This document shows positions 35,601-46,394 of a DNA stretch of 64,000 bases, piece after piece. Made by a program: the position numbers and the translations under genes. The first letter of the stretch is position 1. Each line of letters begins with the position of its first letter. Below the pieces are notes generated by a model. It was not told the origin of the DNA. It made no database searches and saw only the letters and a list, made by a program, of their open reading frames with translations. Source of the stretch: Rhyzopertha dominica (Eukaryota > Arthropoda > Insecta > Coleoptera > Bostrichidae); the NCBI GenBank assembly GCA_025024175.1, contig QCXZ01000137.1, positions 26,837,327 to 26,901,326 on the forward strand. Direction: 5' to 3'.

Positions 35601-38295
35601 TACAAAACTAGGGACATCGACAGAGCAAATAAATCGAGAAGAACATACAGTATAATATCCCCGGTTAATGAAGAAGGCAACATTACGTCTATGTCTACCA
35701 AATGTTCACAATGTCACAGATAGAATAGCCAGGCTGCTGAAGAGTAAAGGTATAAGAACCGTTTTTAAACCGTCCAATAAGGTGTCTCAACAATTAAGAT
35801 CAATTAAAGATAAACAGGATCTGTTGCTTACTCCCGGTGTTTAACGCCTTCCATGTGAATGTGGTAGAGACTATATCGGTATGACGTCACGTACCTTTAA
35901 GACAAGAATGATGGGACACCAAAGAGCCACACGATTATATCAACCGCAGAAATCACCCGTAGCATAATATGCCATTGAGGAGGGCCATGCCATTGAGGAG
36001 GGCCATACAATACAGTTTGACGACACCAAGGTGTTATTGAAAACATCAGGCAACTACAACCTAGCCAGCAGAGAGGCCTTAGAAATTGAACAACATCCTG
36101 AAAATATAAAAGGGGAAGATGGCTTAAGCATTAACAGGATGTGGAAAATACTGTTAAGGAATAAACAGCAGACTCGGACAGGATACAGCTACGCAAGAAT
36201 GAGCATTTCCAACACTACTATTGGTACCTCGCCCATTGAGCCGAATTGCCCACCAGCTGTCACTGTCACGGTGAGTGAATACGATACCGGTACCAGCATA
36301 AGAAGCAACTACCGCTCAGTTCAGCCAAAGTCGATAAGCTGTACTGTTACCACTGAAGATACTGCCAGCGAGGCGCAGAGAAACGTATGGAGAAGAAGAG
36401 AACCATGGACCACGGCAAAACAGCTCGGAAATAAATATTAGAAGTTATAACGCCGGCCGTGAAAGCCTTAAATACGCTATTGTTATTTCTTTTAAAATGT
36501 GTTTTCGGTATTACATACTAAAATGTTTACTTCTTGATTTTTGCAGTTTTTTATGTTTTCAATAAATAATAAGGATATTCAGGGTGTCCTTGAACAATGC
36601 TTAAATATTTAAGGGGGTGATTTCTTAGGTAGGTAATAGGAGAAAACTTTTCTGTGGACATATATGTCTGAAAATGCTTCCTGAGGGAGTTTAAAGGCTA
36701 CTGAAGATGCTGCCTAAAAGGTCTTGTAATATCTTGTTATTTGAAGTTTTGATAAAACAGATAGTGCTTGGGAAAATTACTAATATCTCCGAAAATAAAA
36801 ACGATAGTTTTCAGTGCTCAATTTGGAAAAAATATTACTAATCAAAGACCTTTAATTGTTTTTTTTATTACGCATAACAAGATATTGTGCTTTTAATGGA
36901 CAAATTTAGTTATGGGTAGCTAGATTTTTCAAGTAGATCGGTATATTTTTTATTGAATGTAGTTTTAGTTTTAAATACCTTTTCCCAAATTTTTTTTTAT
37001 AAATAATATATTATGATTATGTTTGGTGATTGTGAATTGCTCAGTTCATTATTTAATTAGGTATTTTATAAAACACTATGAGGCCGCGAGTGACAGATTT
37101 GTTGATGTTTGTAAGAGCATTGTTAAAATTGCACTTTATACATCAGCAGTGCCTTGCACATAATTTGTAGTAGTATTTCCACTTGAAGGCCAAACCCAAA
37201 AGATTTTAGTTAATTTAATTTTCAACCTAGGTTACCTACAATATGCTGTTTTATAGCACAAGTATTGTCAAATTGAAGGTTGACAGGGATGATTCTGAGT
37301 TTCGTAAATAATTGACTATTTTCTTAAAAAGGGCAAACAAATATGACCTTAAATGCATATCACGTACTTTGGACATTTTATTTGATGATATTACGTAAAA
37401 AATTCAGATTATATTCAAAAAGGAAAAATTTCTGCGTATAAGTGTCTTGCGGTTGCTTAGTCGTATGTATTTGTCAATTCCAGCAATGGTGTTTTCAGGG
37501 TTAATGTGGATTACAATTAGCCCTAACTTAATTACTTAAAATGCTTAATTTTAGATATCTTTCAGATGAACATTACTGAATAAATGCGTAGGTATCATCT
37601 ATGGCATTGGTCCTATACTTGAATTGCTTTGTACGGTGATGTAGTGGCAATTGATACATGATGTACCTAAGCTTCTGTTTCATTAAATAATGGGGGTCTC
37701 ATTGGATCTCAAAACCGATCACACCCAAACATTAAAAGGAATTTGGAACTAACAACTCTTTTTATAAATATATTCGAATGATAAATAGTTTAAAATTGGG
37801 TCTATTTTACTATTTATATAATGTTAATTTAACTATTAATTAAATCGAAAATGATAAGATGATATAACGTCAGCTTGTCGTATCAGCTGTGTGTCACAAT
37901 TAATTAATGCAGTTTATAAGATTTTTCTTTCGTGTCAGTATTGTGATAACTACAGTTACATTTATATTACAGACACACTAATTAAAATTAATTAATTGCA
38001 GGCTGTTTTATCTGCGTTCATCACGGCATGCCATTCAGTTTCAAAGGAGGCGCAGTGTGTGCGGCAATACTGTTATAAGATGATTTTGTACATTGACAGT
38101 GACAACGCATCGGAGGAAATTCGATGTGTTAAGAAGCGGCTTGTCGCGCTGGCAGAGCAATTCGAACTTCGTAAGCCATTAATAAACGCATCAGGTTATT
38201 TCAAAATAAACTTTACTTTGCCAGTAAATGTGTGGGGTTACATAGTTTCAAACATCATTATCACTTTGAGTTATAAGCCAAAAGAGCAACTGTAA
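26678..38295 (+). CDS. Gustatory receptor 2 (7tm_7), two exons split by a 10.5-kb intron
   Basis: Exon 1 is 26678-27517 (280 codons; GTAAGT donor at 27518). Exon 2 is 38002-38295 (97 residues plus stop; TTGCAG acceptor ending 38001). Both junctions are phase 0, giving 377 aa. The start is the ATG at 26678 (MDDISYLKPLS); the frame is open 10 codons further upstream but from a GTG. Hydrophobic segments lie near residues 30-55, 65-90, 125-150, 160-185, 235-260 and 275-300, plus the C-terminus. Exon 2 reads ITACHSVSKEAQ, then NASGYFKINF, the usual last-exon pattern of insect Grs. The final signature departs from TY-x5-QF (it ends NIIITLSY plus a short tail), so the receptor is divergent. Its role as a taste or internal-sensing channel is family inference. 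No lesion is seen in either exon. Confidence 0.8.
27690..27985 (-). pseudogene. Penelope-like 3'-end fragment in the Gr 2 intron
   Basis: The minus-strand frame MWKTQLRYKHQSQTGHSYA, then SISTTTIGARP and TVTLSEHNTG, aligns with the extreme C-terminus of PLE-B (36130-36290: MWKILLRNKQQTRTGYSYA and SISNTTIGTSP). The downstream DNA also matches. It is in opposite orientation to PLE-B at the other end of the same intron. Confidence 0.75.
28190..28520 (-). pseudogene. CR1-like LINE 3'-end fragment in the Gr 2 intron
   Basis: The minus-strand frame HNYNTRECKNKNKLKIQFS, then IKIYHNVPAELRY and LFRRKLKHMLAD, fits the C-terminal tail of CR1/Daphne-type ORF2 proteins (pattern YNTRxK..L, KIYNxLP, FKxxLKxxL). 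It is severely 5'-truncated, as expected for target-primed reverse transcription. Confidence 0.65.
29061..29963. mobile_element. Candidate MITE with imperfect inverted ends, in the Gr 2 intron
   Basis: The left end GGGACCGCCAAAACGC and the right end (reverse) GAGTCACCGCCAAAATGC correspond. Further in, CGTGACGTCAGATGTCTTG is matched by the reverse of the right side (CGTAACGTCAAGTGTCATG). No transposase is visible; the 95-aa minus-strand frame inside is unsupported. A target duplication could not be decided (TA or TTAA possible). Confidence 0.5.
29964..31999. other. Intron sequence, no feature seen
   Basis: AT-rich, low coding potential, no recognisable repeat ends or protein fragments. Confidence 0.5.
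32000..35180 (-). pseudogene. LINE-E: CR1/Jockey-like non-LTR element with ORF1 and ORF2 relics, in the Gr 2 intron
   Basis: The minus strand is nearly full length. ORF1 starts about 35178 with Cys/His pairs (CYERNC, CRYCMHRSC) suggesting a PHD-type finger, then KWVSEECRNKI and a coiled region; it is in several frames. ORF2 follows. The endonuclease runs from 34422 down (NLFYQNIQSIFSKTDEI, FTEHWL, GHFNVN near 33860, SDHLEL near 33710). RT is at 32673-32978 (RQSAYIKGRSTTRT, LSKAFDSVNHSTLL) and 32293-32637 (RRGVPQGSVLGPLLFLLYVND). The catalytic box reads FPDD instead of YADD. Frameshifts and stops are frequent. The tail decays into 32000-32290 (VIATTVNTEAALSAY). Confidence 0.88.
35200..36441 (+). 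pseudogene. PLE-B: Penelope-like RT C-terminus and GIY-YIG endonuclease
   Basis: The plus strand begins at NRYVDDTFVNWPHRKN (35245-35290), continuing NIRFTMEIKKKNSIPFLEV, FTHNVYRKPTHPDRYLHT and ELGHLRTALRANGYKTRD. After several frame changes comes the GIY-YIG region: GVYRLPCECGRDYIGMTSR, about 35838-35900, with one in-frame stop. A long C-terminal frame at 36031-36441 follows. Penelope-like elements use this endonuclease to nick DNA for priming (family knowledge). The 5' portion of RT is missing; the truncation point lies directly against the LINE-E ORF1 start. Confidence 0.88.
36442..37280. other. Intron sequence with a decayed TATTCAGGGTGTCC repeat start
   Basis: From 36578 the sequence TATTCAGGGTGTCCTTGAAC resembles the TACAGGGTG termini of common insect repeats. 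About 300 bp of low-complexity AT-rich sequence follow. No genes. Confidence 0.4.
37290..37560. repeat. Diverged copy of the repeat that flanks the errantivirus
   Basis: Segments such as CTTGCGGTTGCTTAGTCGT and GTGTTTTCAGGGTTAATGT correspond to 53590-53670 (CTTGCAGTTGCCTAGTCGT; GGTTTTCAGAGTTAATAT) and more weakly to 62860-62960. It is a dispersed family of unknown class. Confidence 0.5.
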
Positions 38296-38740
38296 GCAAT
38301 AGGATTACTAATTATCTGCAAAAATACTGTTTGATAGTACCTAAATTATATTCTTGAAAAAAGTATCAGTAAATATTATCAGTTTTGTAAAGTACTACAA
38401 ATTTTATGTTGTTCTATAGGTACGTGTGGTACTTTGCGACTGACACGATAATACATCATTTGATATTAAATGTTTATTAAAAACCGTTTATTGTAATAAT
38501 TATCGAATAGGTGAATTAAGAATATATGTATAAATTGTTTATATACTAATAAAGTATAATACAATCTGACTAAGTACTGTTATGTGTACTGCTGGTAAAC
38601 ATGAGGATTTCTGATAAAACTACTTTTATCTACGAAGTGCTGATATCCACTAAATGTCACAACTATAATTTATTTCACCAATGTTTAAACACTACAGTCC
38701 AATATAGTCACATAGTAACACTTAGATCGCCTTCATGTGT
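38296..38740. other. Gr 2 3' region
   Basis: AT-rich sequence after the Gr 2 stop. Candidate AATAAA-like signals (for example ACTAATAAAGTA near 38550) could end the transcript. No other gene seen. Confidence 0.4.
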
Positions 38741-38913
38741 TAATGTGTTACTTGAGGGTACGCACTCCGTATAGTACAGGAGTTTCAAAATATCTCCAGA
38801 GCATACCTTCCCGTTAATTACGCGAAATTTCTTGATTGATTGATTCAGAGTCGTCATTCTAGGATCTTGCATATATAAAAATTGGGAGTTCTTTTTACTT
38901 GGATCTATAGGAA

Positions 38914-39171
38914 GCAATGAATAGCTTTTTTCAGGGACCTATACTGTTTAATACATATTTCAGCTTGTCTGTTAGTGTGGCAGGTTTACAAATTAATCTA
39001 GTTGCAAAAAAAGTCAGTAAAGTGATGGATGCTATAAATGAAGACCTAGGTTTATTTTCAAAATGGTGCAAAACACCCTGTCAAGGTTATATATATCCTT
39101 CCCCAAAAATATTGTTGGTAAAAACAACATATGGCTTAAAAATAATCTTTTGGACGAAAATGCAAAACTAA
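38914..39171 (+). pseudogene. Short LINE RT fragment
   Basis: The plus-strand frame with FFQGPILFNTYF and DAINEDLGLFSKWCKT resembles the non-LTR RT stretch from the PQGSxLGPLLFxxY block to the IN-DL-xxW helix; the YADD section between them is absent. It is a weakly supported relic. Confidence 0.4.
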
Positions 39172-39179
39172 AATTAGCA

Positions 39180-40819
39180 AAAGCATTAATTTGACCCTGT
39201 ATTGATTACTATTGCAACAGAAAATTAATCTGATTAATCTGTAAAATGTGTACAACTATACTAAGTATAGTTACCTCTTGTTTACGATTATACACATTTT
39301 TTAATTAACTGTGTTGGAATAAATATTCCATATCATTTTAGAATAAAATAATACTGCTGCATACCCTCTAATCACCCGCAACATCGTTGCAATTTTTTCA
39401 TTTAGTAGATCTGTTCAAAATAAAAAAGAAACATGACAACCCCGTAAAACGCAAAGCTGCGATTTTTACCTAAATACGTAAATTGAAAAGATCGAGGAGT
39501 CACGTTCGGGCTTGATCAGCGAGAGGTTGCAACACTACCAACCAGGTATCCCCATTAGTTAAGAAAAGAAGATGTAAGTACAATAACTCACGTAAGTAGT
39601 AAATTTTATTAAACTTTATTCTCTTTAATAATTCCCTATCGTTAATTTTTGTGTGCGTAGATAATTTTTACATTTTTATTTTTGTGAAAAGTGTAACTTG
39701 TTCTTTATTTTTTGTATGTCCCTGTTGAACTGATCTGCCCATTGTTTGAAAAATTAGTGTTATTAAATCTAGTGGCTTGTATACGGCATTTGACTTGACC
39801 ATCCCTGATCCCGTCCCGCTTCAGGTGTCACTCTCGCTGAGGGCCAAATGCGACAATACCATTGTATATACAGGGTGAGTTTTTTCGATGTTTAGCATGG
39901 TGATATCATAAACTAGCGTTGATAGAAGGGCGATACTGCAAAAAAATTACTGCGTATCGATACTTATGATACGTATCATAAAAGAATGTATCGATACATG
40001 TAATGAAATAAAAAAGAACCTTTGTTAAGGATTTTGCTATAAACTTGATACATGTTTTTACAGAAATAAAGCGGTCGTTCCATACTTTTGACTAGCCTGT
40101 ATAATAATACTCGGGTTCAGAGCATTTATTAATTTATGTTTTTCTGTGTGTAAGTACGTAATGTGATGTTTCCTCTGTTTTAAAATAGTTAAGAAACTAA
40201 AATTTGCATAGACAGGTAATTGTGGTTCTAATTCAATGCTCCAACTATGGGAACTTATAATTATAATAATTAAAATTATACATAAGTAGGTGTCCAACTC
40301 TTTCGTGCCGATTCGTGTAGTAGGTTCAAATTTTCTTCTTTCCAATACTTATAAATTATAATTATTCTTTCGATACTCAACGGTACTATATCGATACACT
40401 TAGTTAACGGAACGTTCTGGTACGATATACAAAATATCGAGTATCGGGAGTAAATGTATCGATACCCAAAAGTATAGATAGATATGTATTGCCTAACAGT
40501 AGTTAAAGGAGAGAGATTTGCGGTTTTGTGAGCTTAATTTAATGCACCTTTTGTGACTTACTATATAGAGCTTTGACGGTATCTTCTTTTCCCCTAACGT
40601 GTAAATTTTTAATCTTACATAAATACCAACATTGTAGAAAATGGTCTCCCCATGATGTTAATGTCATTAAATTTTAGAAGAAAGCAGTCATCTTCGAGAT
40701 ATGACATACGACTTGCCTTTATTTCATACAAACTTTAGTTATCTTTAATTTCAAAATTCGGCCATTTATCAAGTTTTGAACAATGTAAAACTTGGTATGA
40801 TTATTTAAATAACATGACA
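39180..40819. other. Intergenic repeats with ATCGATAC motifs
   Basis: At 39866 TATACAGGGTGAGTTTTTT is another copy of the TACAGGGTG-type repeat end. Between 39950 and 40480 the motif TATCGATAC and variants recur at least six times on both strands, suggesting a decayed satellite-like or MITE sequence. The 95-aa minus-strand frame here has no family support. Confidence 0.4.
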
Positions 40820-41933
40820 TGTTGTTTTCCTGGCTGGTGGCCCACTTTGCTTGTTTAGTCTTGAAGTTTCGACACTCGTGTCAATGTCTTCCTCAGAAGT
40901 AGCTCTTAAACTGAGGTGTCCTAATCTGGTCAGGTATTTATACCCGTCCGGGACGCTGAAGCGTGAGCGTTGTTATGCATGACCGATATCCAGATTCCAG
41001 CTAGTTCGATGCCTCGATATCGGTTGTAATTGTGTGGAATCTTCTGAATTTCGATGGTTTCCTTGTACAATCTCGACCAGAATTTCGCTTCCCTTGAAAG
41101 CATTTGTGGCTCTTTGAATTTGATGTTGAGTGATGTGGACCTGTCACATAACCGGTCCCTGGTGTCCCTAATGTGTTCCTTGATTCTCGTGATGATGTGC
41201 CTTCCCATTTGACTGATGTAATCCTTTCCACAGCTGCATGGAATACTATACACACCAAGTGTATGTAGCTCGTCAGTCGTCGAGCGACATTTCGGAAAGG
41301 CGTAAGCCATCTTTCCCGGGGCGCTGAAAATAGTGTTTATCTGATGTCTTTTCAGCAACCGTCCGATCTTATCTGCACATTCATTGATGTAGGGCAGGTA
41401 TACTGAAGCGACGTGTTCTTCTGGTTCCTTTCTCTGTGGCTGATTTTGATAGCCTTCTCAATCCGTGCCTTAGGATACCCGTTCTTCTGTAGTGCTCTGC
41501 TCGTCTGGTACGCTGATTAGCTTTGCTCTTTGTATCAGCGTATTGATAACTCCTTGTTTTTTGGCGGGATGATGATGTGAACCTGCATGCAGGTAGCGAT
41601 CCGTGTCGGTTGGCTTCTTATAGACCCGATGTCATAGCGTGGCGTCTTGTTTCCTCGTCACCATCACATTCAGGAAGGGTAGGGCGCCATTGGTCTCTAT
41701 CTTCATCGTGAATTGCATGCCGTATGCTGTTTAGATGGTCCAGGAACTCCTTTATGGTCCGTTTTCCATGCGGCCAGACGGTGAAAAATGTCCACGTACC
41801 TGAACCAACACCCGGGTTTCAGGCGTGCTGATGCCAATGCAGCTGTCTCGAAGGCTTCCAACCAAATGTTGGCTATCAGCGGGTAATGAGATGACTTCAT
41901 AGCATCCTCTTTTTGCTCCTAGTATTCCTCACA
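40820..41933 (-). pseudogene. PLE-C copy 1: RT end plus GIY-YIG (minus strand)
   Basis: The minus strand starts inside RT (SSHYPLIANIWLEAFE, about 41840-41900; the YVDD box is eroded to YVD). It passes through the connector and reaches the endonuclease (LGVYSIPCSCGKDYIS, then GRHIITRIKEHIRDTRDR, 41180-41260). The usual YIG reads YIS. The C-terminal frame runs to 40930. It meets PLE-C copy 2 head-to-head at about 41934. Confidence 0.85.
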
Positions 41934-42760
41934 TCATCACCCCACCCAAAAACAAGGAGTCAGCAACACGCTGATACAACGAGCGAAGCTAGTCAGCGAA
42001 CCAAACCACCTATAAGAAGCATTAGAACATTTAAGTAGAGCACTACAGAAGAACGGGTATCCTAAAGCAGGGATTGATAAGGCTATCAAAATCAGCCACA
42101 GAGAAAGGAACCAGAAGAAAACGCGCTTCAGCATACCTGCCCTACGTCAATGGATATACAGATAAGATCGGACAGTTGTTGGAAAGACATCAGATAAACA
42201 CCATCTTCAGCGGCCCGGGAAAGATAGCTAACGTCTTTCGGAAATGTCGCTCGGCGACTGAGGAGGTGTATAGCATTCTATGCAAATGTAGGAAGGTTTA
42301 CAACGGCCAAACCGGAAGGCACATCATCACGAGAATCAAGGAACACATTAGGGTCACCAGGGACCCGCAATATGACAGGTTGGCTGTGGCTGAACACCGA
42401 ATGAAGACTCGCCACATCATTAATTCGAGGAGGCACAAATTCTCTCAAGGGAAGCGAGATTGTTCGAGATTGTAGAAGGAAGAAATCAGAAGAATCCTCT
42501 CAATTACAACCGAGACCGAGGCATCGAACTATGTACCTACACTATGAAAATAAGTCATGCGTAACAACGCTCACGTTTTAGTGAACCGGACGGGTATGAC
42601 CTGAGCAGACTTCAGTTTCAGAGCTAAGGAAGACACCAGCATGAGTGCCGAAACGTCAAGACCAAACAAGCAACGTGGGAACCAGCCCGGAAAACAACAC
42701 GTGAAAACCACTAACGCATCGCGTTTAACACACCTATTCGCGCACAGGTTTTTATAATTA
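41934..42760 (+). pseudogene. PLE-C copy 2: connector plus GIY-YIG (plus strand)
   Basis: The plus strand corresponds to the last ~750 bp of copy 1 in opposite orientation. QINTIFSGPGKIANVFRKCR and GQTGRHIITRIKEHIRVTRD are shared almost word for word. The YIG position reads YNG. Downstream non-coding DNA (GTGCCGAAACGTC region, 42640-42710) also mirrors 40850-40900. The two copies form an imperfect palindrome with ~750-bp arms and a ~360-bp spacer (41576-41933). Confidence 0.85.
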
Positions 42761-42960
42761 GGTTGCACTTTTGGGCAATAAAATGGCAACGCTTCTGCAT
42801 ATTCAGTTTTACAAACCTAATCTCGGACGACCGCACTGACTGGCATGTTAAGATCGCAAAATGCGCGTGGAAACATCACACAGTTACACCGAAGTAAGCT
42901 TGCCAGGGAACGATGACGTCACAAATTCAAACTTTAAAAGTTATCAATTTTTTAAATAGC

Positions 42961-43020
42961 ATGTCTTTGTCATCATGCCAGTGTAATGCTTACAGTTGGC
43001 ATTGCCATTTAAATTTCTAA
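42961..43020 (+). repeat. Fragment related to the hammerhead retroelement
   Basis: TTTGTCATCATGCCAGTG, then TAATGCTTACAG and TTGGCATTGCCAT, matches 22337-22392 of the hammerhead element with a few changes. The ribozyme part itself is absent. It lies about 200 bp after PLE-C copy 2. Confidence 0.6.
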
Positions 43021-46000
43021 TTACGAATTTTTTTAAGCATCAACTAAGTGCTTTGCTTAAAATTAAAAAAATACGGGTCTGTTATTTTTTCATGCAGATT
43101 TATATTCTGTAATAGAAAAATGAGGGCTACAGCCCCATTGTAAACAGATAGCGCGTGGAAGTAGGTTGACTGAAATGTGTCAACACGACATAGAACATTA
43201 TATATATAAAGATATTTACATCTACGGTAATTCTTAGAGCACGAATAAGGCGCACTGTAAAGCTTTTCACTACCTATTAAAAGGCATTACGTTCTGCATA
43301 CGTTAAGAAGTAAGGCGTAGTCTTAAAAGAATATCACTCAATTTAATAAATGGCTCGTACGCTGGAATGCCGATAATGACTTAGCAGGCAGGTCTATCTA
43401 ATAACCTGCCTTCCCGGCTGCCAAAAAAAGATCTCGTCGCTCTATTCCAGAAGAGAGTCTTTATTCCTCTATTAAGTGATTTTGCCACTCGGTAAAAAAT
43501 ATAATGATACTTGATGGACTTGCTGTATCAGAAATTCATTGCTGCGGTAGTACTATCTATTAAATAATTATTGTTACGCTAAATTGCACGGCAAACCTCA
43601 TCGGGAAGCAAAATGGGGTATATGCGTAGTTGATACCTACATGATAATAATAAAATTAATTATTATATGCAAAAATGATGTTCCGAGTTGGTCAAAATTA
43701 TGGAATAACAGGCTTATTTACATATGTATGACTTTTACAGCAAAGTGTCCTTAGCAAAAGATTTTGGCTAACTGTTTTTATAATTTCTTGTTTTTATAAT
43801 ATGTCAACGCATTTCCATCGCAGATAATTTTTTTGTTTTCTTTTAAAGGGCAACTAAGTGTTTTCTTGCGGGTGTTGTGAAAATCGCTTATCAGTCATCT
43901 AGCGGGTCTTTACGCACTACCATACAAAATAAACACCTTTTAGCTTTTATCATTTTTAATATTTTTGTACATATTTGACATACTAATGACAATCGTCCCA
44001 TCAACGAGGTGGCAGATCATTTTGTTGATAAGCATCATTATAAAATAGAATTTAAATATATAAAGATGAATATTATTAACAATTAAAAGTGTCGTGAGCT
44101 ATCCAGTTTTACTTGGCTTCAGGCTTTACAGTTTAGCACTTAAATGATTAGGCCTTATAATTTTTAACCCCATGGCATCTTAATTTTTAAAGTAGTGTGA
44201 AAAAATAACCTTTAAAAATATTGATGAGTAAATAGTTTCCCTTTTAAATGTAAGAAGCTAAATATCATAATTAAAATGCGAATAAACATTAACAAGGGGA
44301 AAATTCCAGAATTATTTATCTCCGCAAACGTTTAAATGTCTTTCATAGAAAAATCTTTACTCGGTAGTCAAAAATGAATAGTAGTAAAATATTTATTAAA
44401 ATGACTGCATTAAACAGATTTTTGTGTGAATGAATATAAGATATGATTTTCTGAGGTGAGAGTAAATGAAAAAGTACGATATTTAATAAAGGGGTTCAAG
44501 TTTTGTAGAACATACGGTAACTCTTATTATTGGTGAGCAGATACATATACCTACTACACATATTGTCTTTTGACGAATCCCAGCAAATTTGAATATATTT
44601 AATATAAGTTTGATATGATCTATATTTAAAATTGTAAACAGTCATCTTTCTACTTCCAATTCTAAAACAGTTGTTCTAAAAGCCTTGAAAATTTTAATAA
44701 TTACAGCAGTACACGTGATAAGTTGGTAGCATGCCTTTCAGTTTAGATGAACAGCTGGGAATGATTAATGTTACTGCACCTTCGCTGTAGGAGTTCTTCC
44801 AATATACACGATCGTTTGACATTTTACAGCTTTCCATCTCCATAATTTTATTTGCGGTTGCCTTTGTTGGTGTAATTTAGGACGGGCCGGTGTAAGAATC
44901 ACCAGGGTATCTACAATTCGAGGAATCAAGGGACACAAGGTCGTTGATGAATACACAAAGTTACAAAACTTGTATCGTGAACTTTATTGTATAAGATTCT
45001 TCTCACAGAAATGAAAAAAAGCATTATAAGAAATTAAAAAAAAGCTACCCATTAATTTTTTGAGCGGGGTTTAAAAATAGGGAGGAATAGTTTCTAGTAG
45101 TACTTACGATTAATAAGATAATTCATTAACGTTTGAATATAATCGTGAATATTGCAACAATAATTCCTATAGACGACTGACGGTTCGCAAATAAAATTTT
45201 GCTCTAAAAGGTTAAAAATATTTCTCTAGAACCACTGTTATTTTAGGAAAGTAGTTTATTGCTAATTATCAGAATAGTTTAAAACAATTATATTATGGAT
45301 GTATGTAGATAATCATAACTAAATCATTAATAAATAGTCTTTTTTAAGTTTAACGTACCGGTGGCAATGAAAATATTGTCAAATGAAAAATGACAAAATG
45401 GCACNGTTATTGTACGTTCCATTAATTTGTATTTTTCTCATATGTAGATACANGTTNTTTATTTGCAGCGTTGGCCCGATGATAAGGTAATGTGTCCTCA
45501 ATAAATAAAAGGAATTTAGAGTTGAAGCACATTTTATTATTTATTGTTATATTATGTTTCCAACTTCTGGTATGTGTTTGTTTAGATTTTAATAGCAGAA
45601 TATTTAGACGTTAAATGTTAATGTGGGTTAATTAGTTTGTGTTTTGGAACTCCATGTGCAATTATAGCAAGTGAGCTTCTACATCTTCTACAAAAATGTG
45701 CTTGGTTCTGCTATATTTTCCTAGTCAGGTCAGAATAACAATGAAACTAAAGAAATCACTTAGCAAATATATATGGATTGTTCAACGCACAAACTTTTTG
45801 CGAATATTTAAAAAGTACCTACTAACCTTCTTTAATTTTATATATGTACTTAAAAATATCGGTTTTAGCAATGGCTGCTCCACAGTGGGAGAAGTCTGGT
45901 GTAGTTCTAACTCTCCTAAACAAACTTGAAAAGGTTATCGGATTTTGGGAGAACTCAGGTTACAATTGATCTATAGTGATATATTGAAATTGATAAAATG

Positions 46001-46354
46001 TGTATAATTAACATAACTGATATTAAAAACAGGCGTGAATGTCGGACTTACGGAATTATTTTACGTAAACCTGATCGTACCTGTTACCAACAACAAATTT
46101 TTATTTAATTTGATGTAGTAAAGAATTGTTCGTTATAAATACCAAACAATTTATTGCTTGTTGTTTGCGCGTGCAAAAATCATATCGTTGTTAGTACCAA
46201 ACTAAACTTTGTTACCTCACATAACACAACATTTTTAAACAAATATTTAATATTATACATTTGTGGAACATTTATGAAAATTTTTTGATTTTTAATATTT
46301 AATATATTTTTTGCATATAAATTTTGAAATATTCAAGCCCTTCGTTACTATAAT

Positions 46355-46394
<40 letters not shown>

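Noticed and set aside
41255..41285. Second hammerhead candidate (CTGACGAG on the minus strand)
   Set aside because: No GAA core or pairing stems at the required positions; it is PLE-C coding sequence.
45696..45929. 77-aa plus-strand frame
   Set aside because: AT-driven chance frame without conserved motif.
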